64,000 bases of DNA from Kosmotoga olearia TBF 19.5.1 (GTDB lineage: Bacteria > Thermotogota > Thermotogae > Petrotogales > Kosmotogaceae), in NCBI RefSeq assembly GCF_000023325.1, contig NC_012785.1, positions 1,736,001 through 1,800,000 of the forward strand, written 5' to 3'. The stretch's first letter is position 1. Each line of letters starts with the position of its first letter. The notes beneath the pieces are model-generated. The model did not search any database. It saw only the letters and a program-made list of their open reading frames with translations, and was not told where the DNA came from. Positions 18,938-25,603 of this stretch are shown piece by piece. The position numbers and the translations under genes were made by a program.

Positions 18938-20443
18938 TTGAGTAAGAAATATGTTCAGTCAGTAGCGGCTGGTGCTATATATATAACATTTTTCACATTA
19001 ATTTCCAAAGTACTTGGATTCTTTCGAGAAGTACTTGTAGCTGATCTTTTTGGAACTTCATGGCGATTGGATGCAGTAATGATTGCTCTTACTCCTGTCC
19101 AGATAATATCTGGAGTAATATCTGCTGGTTTAATAACAGTTTTCATCCCCAAATATATAAAAATTAAAGATGCCAGCATTGAGGAAGCAAAGCACTATGC
19201 CTGGGCTATCATAGTTATTTTTGGCCTTTTGTTTTTAGTTTCAGGTATCCTTCTATATTTCTTTTCAGAGCAGTTTATAAAGCTTTTTGCTCCGGGATTT
19301 TCCCGAAAAATTGTTGAATACTCAGCAAGAAAGTTAAAAGGCTTGTCCGTGCTTCCTCTAATAATGGGTATTCAGCAAATACTTTCAGGCATCCTCCGGG
19401 CAGAAAGGCGATTTTTGCAATATACGTTGGCCCAGCTCTTTTTCAATATAGTTTCTATTCCGGTTATCTATTTTACTGCTCCTTACTTTAACGAAGCTTC
19501 ATATATACTTGCATGGGTTATTGGAAACTTAGTTGTTAGCTTAGTACTACTCCTTTTTTCAATTGGACAAATCCAGCCTCATCTCAGATTATTTTCAGAC
19601 GATATAAGAAATACTCTTGTTCTCACATTTCCTCTTATCCTATCCAACGGTCTAGGTCAAATTAACAATATAGTTGATAAGGCATTTGTTTCATTCTTGC
19701 CGTCAGGGCGTGTATCCGGTATGCAATATGCTGATGCTCTTCTTGGAATAGTATCTGGGGTTTTTTTAATGAGTTTTATGACTACAACTCAAACCGAATT
19801 ATCAGAGTTTTTGGTAAGAAAAGATTTTGCAAAAGCTGAAGAAAGAATGAAGAAAACAACGCACACGCTTCTCAGTCTTTCTATTCCAATAGTGTTGTGG
19901 ATAACGTTCATGGGGGAGCCTTTAATTAAGCTGATTTACGAGCATGGAAATTTTACGAATGAATCAACATCGATAGTTGTAATAGCTTTGATAGGATATA
20001 GTGCTAGAACAATAATATTACCAATTGGGCTACTCTCAAGACAATATTTCCTTATTCAAGGGAAAATAAAATTTGCCACTTATTTGACGGTGCTTTCAGT
20101 GTTGACTAATGTTTTTTTTGATTGGTTGTTAATTAAACCATTTGGAGTAGGCGGCATTACTGGTAGTACATCGATTGTAACTTTTATAAATACAACTATC
20201 TGGATATTGTTGGTTAGAAAGGAAGGAATTTCCTTTTTGCCTTGGAAAAGAATAATAACGCTTATAGTGAGTTGTGGAACCATTATCATTACCTCACTGT
20301 TGATTAAAGCGTTGACTAATGATTTGATATACATAATTTTTGGCAATTTTGCTTTTGCGATTCTTACAATCTGGTCTACTTGGGATATAACAACGTTTAT
20401 CATAAGAAAAACATTTAGCAAGTTACTGAGACCGAAAAAGTGA
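18938..20443 (+). CDS. MurJ/MviN-family lipid flippase
   Basis: A 501-residue integral membrane protein with about 13-14 hydrophobic segments. The start (AAGAIYITFFTLISKVLGFFRE) is truncated here to the diagnostic STLISKVLGFFRE-like pattern of MviN/MurJ, and GRVSGMQYADALLGI is the conserved G-x-x-x-x-x-x-YA stretch. Known members flip lipid II or undecaprenyl-linked sugar units across the membrane. Because it ends an assembly of glycosyltransferases rather than lying with cell wall genes, export of this glycan unit is the likely job. TTG start at 18938, 24 bases after the pyruvyltransferase gene. The name murJ is not given because a second, housekeeping copy may exist elsewhere. Confidence 0.8.
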   Translation: MSKKYVQSVAAGAIYITFFTLISKVLGFFREVLVADLFGTSWRLDAVMIALTPVQIISGVISAGLITVFIPKYIKIKDASIEEAKHYAWAIIVIFGLLFLVSGILLYFFSEQFIKLFAPGFSRKIVEYSARKLKGLSVLPLIMGIQQILSGILRAERRFLQYTLAQLFFNIVSIPVIYFTAPYFNEASYILAWVIGNLVVSLVLLLFSIGQIQPHLRLFSDDIRNTLVLTFPLILSNGLGQINNIVDKAFVSFLPSGRVSGMQYADALLGIVSGVFLMSFMTTTQTELSEFLVRKDFAKAEERMKKTTHTLLSLSIPIVLWITFMGEPLIKLIYEHGNFTNESTSIVVIALIGYSARTIILPIGLLSRQYFLIQGKIKFATYLTVLSVLTNVFFDWLLIKPFGVGGITGSTSIVTFINTTIWILLVRKEGISFLPWKRIITLIVSCGTIIITSLLIKALTNDLIYIIFGNFAFAILTIWSTWDITTFIIRKTFSKLLRPKK

Positions 20444-20499
20444 TTAAGTAATAAGTCATTGAAAAGGAAATATAAAAAAAGAACCTTATCTACATGAAA

Positions 20500-20526
20500 C
20501 TTCTTCAGAAAAACGAAGAAGAGCTA
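20500..20526 (+). terminator. Weak hairpin after the flippase gene
   Basis: CTTCTTC and GAAGAAG flank an AT-rich loop in the 241-base gap after the flippase. There is no T tract directly behind it, so termination is uncertain. Confidence 0.3.
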
Positions 20527-20624
20527 TACAGTAAATTCATTCTGATTCTTTCATAAACTTCTTTTTTGGACTTTTTTAGAACATAGATTGACTCTTCTTT
20601 CTTATCACTTCGTTGTTTTTTGCT

Positions 20625-20652
20625 TTGGCAGGAACAATTTTTTTGTTATAAT
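20625..20652 (+). promoter_or_regulatory. Promoter of the regulator-wbp operon
   Basis: TTGGCA (20625-20630), a 16-base T-rich spacer and TATAAT (20647-20652), 33 bases before the regulator ATG. Confidence 0.7.
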
Positions 20653-20665
20653 TCACTCAGTGAAT
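20651..20665 (+). promoter_or_regulatory. 15-bp palindromic operator candidate
   Basis: ATTCACTCAGTGAAT is a perfect palindrome about a central C, overlapping the last bases of the -10 box and the start site. Its place directly before a winged-helix regulator gene suggests autoregulation. Confidence 0.55.
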
Positions 20666-20684
20666 GATTAAACGAGGTGAGAGT

Positions 20685-21362
20685 ATGAACATAGGGGAAT
20701 TCTCCTTTTTTAACCCATCACCAAACTTTCGTGAAATGAGTATCTTAAAAGCTATTGCGGAAACTCCCAGCATCTCACAAGAACGCCTGGCGGCTGTTGC
20801 AGGAGTTGTTCCTTCAATGATTAATAGATACATTAAGGACTTCGAGGAACAGGAATACATAGTGAAAGAAGGAGAAAACAGGAGAAAGATGCAATATATC
20901 CTCACAGAAAAAGGAAGATTCAGACTGCAATTTCTTACCATTTCGTATCTTCGTGAAGTTGCAAAATTGTATGTGCAGTCTCGAGAAACCTTTGGTGAAG
21001 TACTCGATAAATTGAAAGATGAAGGTTATGAACGGCTCCTTCTTTATGGGGCTGGAATAATAGGCAGCATTCTTGTAGATGTTTTGAGAACCGAAGGATT
21101 TGTACTTGTTGGATTCGTGGACGATTCACTTTTCAAGCAGGGCAGTTTCTTTCATGACCTGAAGGTGTACTCTCCAGAGGAAGTATCAAAATTAGAATAC
21201 GATGGAATCATAGTGGCTTCTTTTAAACATGCTGATACTATTTCAAAGAATGCTATTAGAAATGGCATGAAGAATATTATGGTCTTTGAAATTTCCAGCT
21301 CTGGAACGGTTTCTATAAGACGAATAAATGGAGGGAGTACAAATGAAAGTACCGCTGTTTGA
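20685..21362 (+). CDS. Winged-helix regulator fused to a Rossmann-type sensor domain
   Basis: A 225-residue protein. Residues about 20-90 form a MarR/ArsR-like winged helix (SILKAIAETPSISQERLAAVAG, then MINRYIKDFEEQEYIVKEG and the wing KMQYILTEKGRF, quoted in part). Residues about 110-215 form a Rossmann fold beginning LLLYGAGIIGSILVDVL followed by GFVDDS, as in CoA-binding or sugar acetyltransferase N-domains, suggesting it senses a nucleotide or nucleotide sugar. Start: ATG 20685 after CGAGGTGA. Its stop lies 20 bases inside the next gene, so the two are coupled. It probably controls the wbp-like genes; a palindrome sits at its own promoter. Confidence 0.75.
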   Translation: MNIGEFSFFNPSPNFREMSILKAIAETPSISQERLAAVAGVVPSMINRYIKDFEEQEYIVKEGENRRKMQYILTEKGRFRLQFLTISYLREVAKLYVQSRETFGEVLDKLKDEGYERLLLYGAGIIGSILVDVLRTEGFVLVGFVDDSLFKQGSFFHDLKVYSPEEVSKLEYDGIIVASFKHADTISKNAIRNGMKNIMVFEISSSGTVSIRRINGGSTNESTAV

Positions 21363-22608
21363 TATCATAAGACAGTATGAAAAACTAAGGCGTGAAATCC
21401 TGGAAGCAATCGACAGCGTGATAAGTTCTGGAAGAGTGATTCTTGGAGAAAACGTGCGAAAACTTGAAGAGGAAATTGCAGAATTTGCTGGAGTAAGGCA
21501 TGGAATTGGTGTTGCTAATGGCTCAGACGCCCTTTATATCGCCCTTAAAGCCCTTGGAATTGGTGAAGGAGATTATGTCATAACGACACCATATACCTTT
21601 TTTGCTACGGCAAGTTGTATAACGCGTAATGGGGCTACTCCTATCTTCGCAGATATCGATCCTGAAACTTTTAATATTAACCTTGATCTGGTGGAAGAGA
21701 TTCTCAATTCTCATCCCCAGAGGGAAAAAATCAAGGCGTTGATTCCTGTACATTTGTTTGGCCAAACTGTCAATCTGGAAAGATTGGAATATATCAGGCA
21801 AAAGTATGGAATCAAAATACTTGAGGACTGCGCCCAGTCTATAGGATCTACATGGACATATTCTGATGGTACTGTAAAGAAAAGTGGTTCAGTAGGAGAT
21901 GCCGCAATCTTTTCTTTCTTTCCTACGAAGAATCTTGGGGCTTACGGCGATGGCGGAATGATCATTACAAACAATGATGAAATAGCAGAATTCTGCAGAA
22001 AATTCAGAGTGCATGGCTCGAAGGTCAAATACCACCACGACGTTGTTGGAATAAATTCCAGGCTTGACGAAATACAGGCAGCTGTACTAAGGGTTAAATT
22101 AAAGTATCTTGGTGAATACATCGAGAAGAGAAGAAAAATTGCGAAGTGGTATGGGGAAGAATTCGGCAGAAAAGCGTTAGTTGTTCGAGAACCGAGAACC
22201 GAGAACCGAGAGAGGAAGAACCGAGAATCTGAGAATCACAGAACACGAGAGTTCAGTAATTCTTTTTCTCGGACTCTCGGACTCTCGGACTCTCGGATTT
22301 TTATAAAGATCCCCTCCGTTCCTTCGGATAATTCCCACGTTTTTCACCAGTATGTTATTAGAGTTGGAAACGGTCAAAGAGATGCTCTAAGAGAGTTCTT
22401 GAGAGAAAGAGGCATAGGAACTTCGGTGTATTATCCCATGGGTCTTCATCAGCAAAAGTGTTTTGCATATCTGAATATTCCAGAAGGTTCTTTACCTGAG
22501 ACGGAAAGAGCTTCCAAAGAAGCTATAGCCCTTCCGATTTTTCCAGAACTTCAAAAACAGGAAATCGAATATGTGGTTCAGACGATAGAGGACTTTTTCA
22601 AGGGGTGA
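21343..22608 (+). CDS. DegT/DnrJ/EryC1 (WbpE-like) sugar aminotransferase with a repeat insertion
   Basis: PLP-dependent aminotransferase; in the WbpE pathway it converts the 3-keto sugar to the 3-amino sugar. Motifs are VPLFDIIRQYEKL, GVANGSDALYIALKALG, DCAQSIGS and the PLP lysine in FFPTKNLGAYGDGGMI. Start: ATG 21343 after GGAGGG. At about residues 282-319 a stretch of roughly 38 residues rich in Arg, Glu, Asn and Ser (REPRTENRERKNRESE...) interrupts the family pattern before HVFHQYVIRV; it is the in-frame translation of a CCGAGA repeat element. The rest of the 422-residue protein is intact, so the enzyme is probably active with an enlarged surface loop. Confidence 0.88.
   Translation: MKVPLFDIIRQYEKLRREILEAIDSVISSGRVILGENVRKLEEEIAEFAGVRHGIGVANGSDALYIALKALGIGEGDYVITTPYTFFATASCITRNGATPIFADIDPETFNINLDLVEEILNSHPQREKIKALIPVHLFGQTVNLERLEYIRQKYGIKILEDCAQSIGSTWTYSDGTVKKSGSVGDAAIFSFFPTKNLGAYGDGGMIITNNDEIAEFCRKFRVHGSKVKYHHDVVGINSRLDEIQAAVLRVKLKYLGEYIEKRRKIAKWYGEEFGRKALVVREPRTENRERKNRESENHRTREFSNSFSRTLGLSDSRIFIKIPSVPSDNSHVFHQYVIRVGNGQRDALREFLRERGIGTSVYYPMGLHQQKCFAYLNIPEGSLPETERASKEAIALPIFPELQKQEIEYVVQTIEDFFKG
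22186..22298 (+). repeat. CCGAGA element inside the aminotransferase gene
   Basis: The left arm iterates GAGAACC with a 7-base period, the right arm CTCGGACT with an 8-base period, so the arms are inverted relative to each other. The insertion keeps the reading frame. Confidence 0.85.
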
Positions 22609-22612
22609 TATT

Positions 22613-23338
22613 ATGAAAAAAAATATCTCGTTGGGAAAAAACGTTGTCATCGAGGAAGAAGTTGAAATAGGTAATAACTGTACAATAGGTCATAATGTGG
22701 TGATTAGAAGGGGAACGATAATCGAGGACAACGTGACGATCGGAGATAATACAGTTTTGGGTAAAGAACCATTTAAAGCGAGTACGAGTGCCACTACTTC
22801 AGTGAAGGAATTGCCTCCTCTGGTGATTGGCAAAGGTTCGATAATCGGTGCCGGTTGTGTTATATACAGAGGGGCAAAACTTGGGAAAAACTGTTTTGTT
22901 GGAGATCTTGCAACCATAAGAGAGGATGTTGAAATAGGTGATAAAACGATTGTGGGGAAAGGCGTAAGTGTTGAAAATGGTACAAAAATAGGAAAAAGGG
23001 TAAAGATTGAAACGGAGGCATATATTACAGCTTTTTCAACCATAGAAGATTACTGTTTCATTGCACCGGAAGTTACTTTTACCAATGATAACTTTCTCGG
23101 TAGAACAGAAGAGAGAAAAAAATATTTCAAGGGACCTGTTCTGAGAAAAGGAGCAAGAATCGGTGCCAATGCCACCATCTTGCCTGGAATAGAGATAGGT
23201 GAAGATGCCCTTGTAGCTGCTGGAAGTGTTGTTACACGAGATCTTGAACCAAGAAAAATTTATGTTGGTGTGCCAGCAAGATATTTTAAAGACGTTCCAG
23301 AAGAACAGTTGCTTGAAAATCAGGAATATTATGAATAA
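22613..23338 (+). CDS. Left-handed beta-helix N-acyltransferase (WbpD-like)
   Basis: A 241-residue hexapeptide-repeat protein. Most of it is (I/V)-G-x-x-x-x repeats (NNCTIGHNVVIRRGTIIEDN...), forming a left-handed beta helix that trimerises. TNDNFLGRTEERKKYFKGP is the active-site loop of WbpD/WlbB-type sugar acetyltransferases, which acetylate the 3-amino group with acetyl-CoA. ATG 22613 lies four bases after the aminotransferase stop, with GGGGTGA as ribosome site, so the two are coupled. At 241 residues it is longer than WbpD (about 190), due to extra N-terminal coils. Close relatives include FdtC-type enzymes, hence the WbpD role is inference. Confidence 0.8.
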   Translation: MKKNISLGKNVVIEEEVEIGNNCTIGHNVVIRRGTIIEDNVTIGDNTVLGKEPFKASTSATTSVKELPPLVIGKGSIIGAGCVIYRGAKLGKNCFVGDLATIREDVEIGDKTIVGKGVSVENGTKIGKRVKIETEAYITAFSTIEDYCFIAPEVTFTNDNFLGRTEERKKYFKGPVLRKGARIGANATILPGIEIGEDALVAAGSVVTRDLEPRKIYVGVPARYFKDVPEEQLLENQEYYE

Positions 23339-23440
23339 TAACGAGAATCCGAGACCCGAGAGACCGAGATTATAGAAGATCGGGTCTAGGGTCTTGGGTG
23401 CAGGGTATAGAAAGAGCTGCGAGAACCGAGAATCCGAGAT

Positions 23441-23540
23441 GGCCGCTACGCGGCGGGAAAGCACGCTTCGCGTGGGTGTGCCCAGCTGCACTGGGGTAAG
23501 CACGACTTTGTCGTGGATTAGCACGTTGGCGCGTAGGTAT
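23441..23540 (+). repeat. Mini-hairpin array 1 (about 20-bp period)
   Basis: Successive hairpins GCCGC-TAC-GCGGC (23442), CACGC-TTC-GCGTG (23462), CCCAG-CTGCA-CTGGG (23481) and CACGAC-TTT-GTCGTG (23501), then a degenerate unit (23522). The spacers resemble GGTAAG. Confidence 0.8.
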
Positions 23541-23679
23541 GAACTGCTTCCCGACAATGAAAAACAGCAATTCATTACAGCCACACAAATTTGGCTTGTC
23601 ATCCTGAACTTGATTCAGGATCTCGTGCTTAAGAAAACAAGATTCTGGATTAAACATCTCCAGAATGACAGTTTTTCAC

Positions 23680-23742
23680 CTACTCCGAAGGAGTGCTCAC
23701 CCTTGGCGAAGCCAAGCTTACCCACGCTTAGCGTGCTTACCG
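23680..23742 (-). repeat. Mini-hairpin array 2, opposite orientation
   Basis: Hairpins ACTCC-GAA-GGAGT (23682), TTGGC-GAA-GCCAA (23703) and CACGC-TTA-GCGTG (23723), with 20-21 bases between starts. On the minus strand the spacers read GGTAAGC/GGTGAGC, as in array 1. Confidence 0.8.
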
Positions 23743-23825
23743 GATTCTCGCCTTCTCGGCTCTCGATGTTTTTTCGTACAACGCACAACGTACAACCAAC
23801 AACGAAATATAAGGGAGGGAAGAAC

Positions 23826-25130
23826 ATGCTGAAAGAGAAGATTCTCAATAAAGAGGCTGTGGTAGGTGTTATTGGCCTGGGATATGTAGGGCTGCCTCTG
23901 GCCGTGGAAAAAGCAAAAGCTGGATTTAAGGTCATTGGATTTGATATTCAGCAAAAAAAGGTTGACATGGTAAACAGAGGAGAAAATTACATCGGTGATG
24001 TTGTAAATGAAGATCTCGAACAGATTGTCAAAGATGGAATGCTTAGAGCTACGACTGATTTCGATGAATTGAAAAACTGTGATGTGGTTGCAATATGTGT
24101 TCCAACACCTTTGGACAAATACAAACAACCAGATTTGACTTATGTTGTGAATTCCACAAAAGAAGTGGCTAAAAGGCTTCACAAAGATATGTTGGTTGTT
24201 CTCGAATCAACAACGTATCCGGGAACTACCGAAGAAGTCATGAAACCCATCCTTGAAGAAACCGGTTTGAAATGCGGTGAGGATTTTTATCTTGCTTTTA
24301 GTCCTGAAAGAGTTGATCCAGGAAATATCAGATACAAAACCAAGAATACCCCGAAAGTTGTTGGAGGGATAGGTGAAAAATCAACAGAAGTAGCGAAACT
24401 CCTGTACGAGTCTGTACTTGATGCTGAGGTTTTTGTAGTTTCTTCGCCAAAAGAAGCTGAAATGACGAAGATCCTTGAAAATACTTTCAGAATAGTGAAC
24501 ATAGCTCTAATAAACGAGATGGCGATTGTTGCGAACAAGATGGGAATAAATATATGGGAGGTTGTGAATGCAGCTTCCACCAAACCCTTTGGTTTTATGC
24601 CTTTTTATCCTGGTCCGGGAGTTGGGGGACATTGTATTCCCATCGATCCTTTCTACCTTACCTATATTGCCCGAAAGTACAATTATCATACCCGCCTTAT
24701 AGAACTGGCAGGAGAGATAAATGACTTCATGCCTGAATATGTTGTTGACAGGCTTATGAAACTCCTGAATGAACAGAAAAAATGCATGAATGGTGCGAAG
24801 ATTGTAATGCTGGGTATCGCTTACAAAGGTGATATAGACGATATGAGAGAATCCCCAGCCCTTAAGGTCCTTGGACATTTAGAAAGAAATTTAGCTGATG
24901 TTACCGTTGTTGATCCTTATGTGAGTGAGTTTAGATGGAACGGTGAAATAATAAAAACCGCAAAACTCACTGCCGAGCTCATTAAAGAGGCTGATGCAGT
25001 TATTATCACCACTGCTCATAAACATAAAGTTGATTACAAGCTTGTTGTTGACAATGCCAAGCTGATATTCGATACAAAGAATATCCTGAAAACCCTGGGA
25101 ATCAGTGGAGAGAATGTGGAAGTACTGTAA
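23826..25130 (+). CDS. UDP-N-acetylglucosamine 6-dehydrogenase (WbpA/WecC family)
   Basis: NAD-dependent oxidation of a UDP-HexNAc to its uronic acid, the first step of the wbp route. Motifs: VVGVIGLGYVGLPLA (NAD-binding), VPTPLDKYKQPDLTYV, SPERVDPGN, and the catalytic cysteine in GPGVGGHCIPIDPFYL; IAYKGDIDDMRESPAL closes the C-domain. The WbpA/WecC identity rather than UDP-glucose dehydrogenase is indicated by the ERVDPG and DIDDMRESPA patterns. Start: ATG 23826 with AAGGGAGGGAAG upstream, giving 434 residues. The frame continues 144 codons upstream through repeat DNA, but that part was rejected. Confidence 0.9.
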   Translation: MLKEKILNKEAVVGVIGLGYVGLPLAVEKAKAGFKVIGFDIQQKKVDMVNRGENYIGDVVNEDLEQIVKDGMLRATTDFDELKNCDVVAICVPTPLDKYKQPDLTYVVNSTKEVAKRLHKDMLVVLESTTYPGTTEEVMKPILEETGLKCGEDFYLAFSPERVDPGNIRYKTKNTPKVVGGIGEKSTEVAKLLYESVLDAEVFVVSSPKEAEMTKILENTFRIVNIALINEMAIVANKMGINIWEVVNAASTKPFGFMPFYPGPGVGGHCIPIDPFYLTYIARKYNYHTRLIELAGEINDFMPEYVVDRLMKLLNEQKKCMNGAKIVMLGIAYKGDIDDMRESPALKVLGHLERNLADVTVVDPYVSEFRWNGEIIKTAKLTAELIKEADAVIITTAHKHKVDYKLVVDNAKLIFDTKNILKTLGISGENVEVL

Positions 25131-25138
25131 GTACATTG

Positions 25139-25170
25139 TTCGAGAGTCCGAGAAGGCGAGAATCCGAGAT
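25139..25170 (+). repeat. Left CCGAGA terminus of the S23-bearing element
   Basis: TTCGAGAGTCCGAGAAGG followed by CGAGAATCCGAGAT; inverted counterpart at 25556-25585. Confidence 0.85.
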
Positions 25171-25178
25171 GAAATTTA

Positions 25179-25553
25179 ATGGGAAGGATGATTTCCTTGG
25201 CTTTTTCTGATATGGAGCTTTATGAGGTCGCGTTAGATTTTGTTGAGGAGATTTATAGTATTACAAAGAAATTTCCTGAGGAGGAAAGATTTGGACTTAC
25301 TTCACAAATGCGACGAGCAGCGGTATCTATTCCATCAAATATCGCCGAAGGCAACGGTAGAAGATATTCAAGGGAATATTTACATTTCTTGTACAATGCT
25401 AGGGGATCTTTGATGGAGTTAAGAACCCAAATTGAAATAGCAAATCGTTTAGGCTATATTTTTCCAGAAGAGCATGACAATTTATTAGATTTTTCTGAGA
25501 AGGTCAGATTAATGCTTCAGAAACTAATTGGTTCTATACAAAGGAAAGTCTGA
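25179..25553 (+). CDS. Four-helix-bundle protein, S23/IVP family
   Basis: A protein of up to 124 residues with the family signature SQMRRAAVSIPSNIAEGNGR (residues about 47-66) and four amphipathic helices. Relatives are encoded in 23S rRNA intervening sequences and near diversity-generating retroelements (Avd), where they bind nucleic acid; no function is proven for free-standing copies. No good ribosome site precedes ATG 25179; the family start pattern suggests TTG 25197 (LAFSDMELYEVAL) after AAGGA. The gene is flanked by inverted CCGAGA clusters and sits between two sugar genes with which it has no functional link, so it is probably cargo of a repeat element. Confidence 0.8.
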   Translation: MGRMISLAFSDMELYEVALDFVEEIYSITKKFPEEERFGLTSQMRRAAVSIPSNIAEGNGRRYSREYLHFLYNARGSLMELRTQIEIANRLGYIFPEEHDNLLDFSEKVRLMLQKLIGSIQRKV

Positions 25554-25555
25554 TA

Positions 25556-25585
25556 ATTCTCGGGCTCTCGGATTCTCGGTTCTCG
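25556..25585 (-). repeat. Right CCGAGA terminus of the S23-bearing element
   Basis: ATTCTCGGGCTCTCGG followed by ATTCTCGGTTCTCG, the inverted counterpart of 25139-25170. Both ends are bordered by GTTC on the outside, possibly by chance. Confidence 0.85.
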
Positions 25586-25603
25586 TTCAAAGGAGGTGTT
25601 TCG

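Larger units (their letters stand above)
23339..23825. repeat. Composite CCGAGA repeat element with hairpin arrays (copy A)
   Basis: No gene is supported here. In order: CCGAGA units (23342-23369); a GATCGGGT-rich segment (23377-23413); CCGAGA units (23420-23439); mini-hairpin array (23441-23540); CCTGAACTTGATTCAGG hairpin with a second inverted hairpin ATTCTGGA/TCCAGAAT (23594-23672); a second, opposite hairpin array (23680-23740); inverted CCGAGA units (23743-23767); and CGTACAACGCACAACGTAC repeats (23776-23804). The same module order recurs at 39.48-39.92 kb. An open frame through this region would extend the downstream dehydrogenase but has no start signal. Confidence 0.85.

Noticed and set aside
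23441-23540. Hairpin arrays considered as a CRISPR array
   Set aside because: There is no constant direct repeat with variable spacers: here the stems vary and the short spacers are conserved, the period is only 20-21 bases, and no cas genes are present.
23394-23825. 144-codon N-terminal extension of the WbpA-like dehydrogenase
   Set aside because: It translates repeat DNA, has no ribosome site, and the family N-terminus fits ATG 23826 with AAGGGAGGG upstream.
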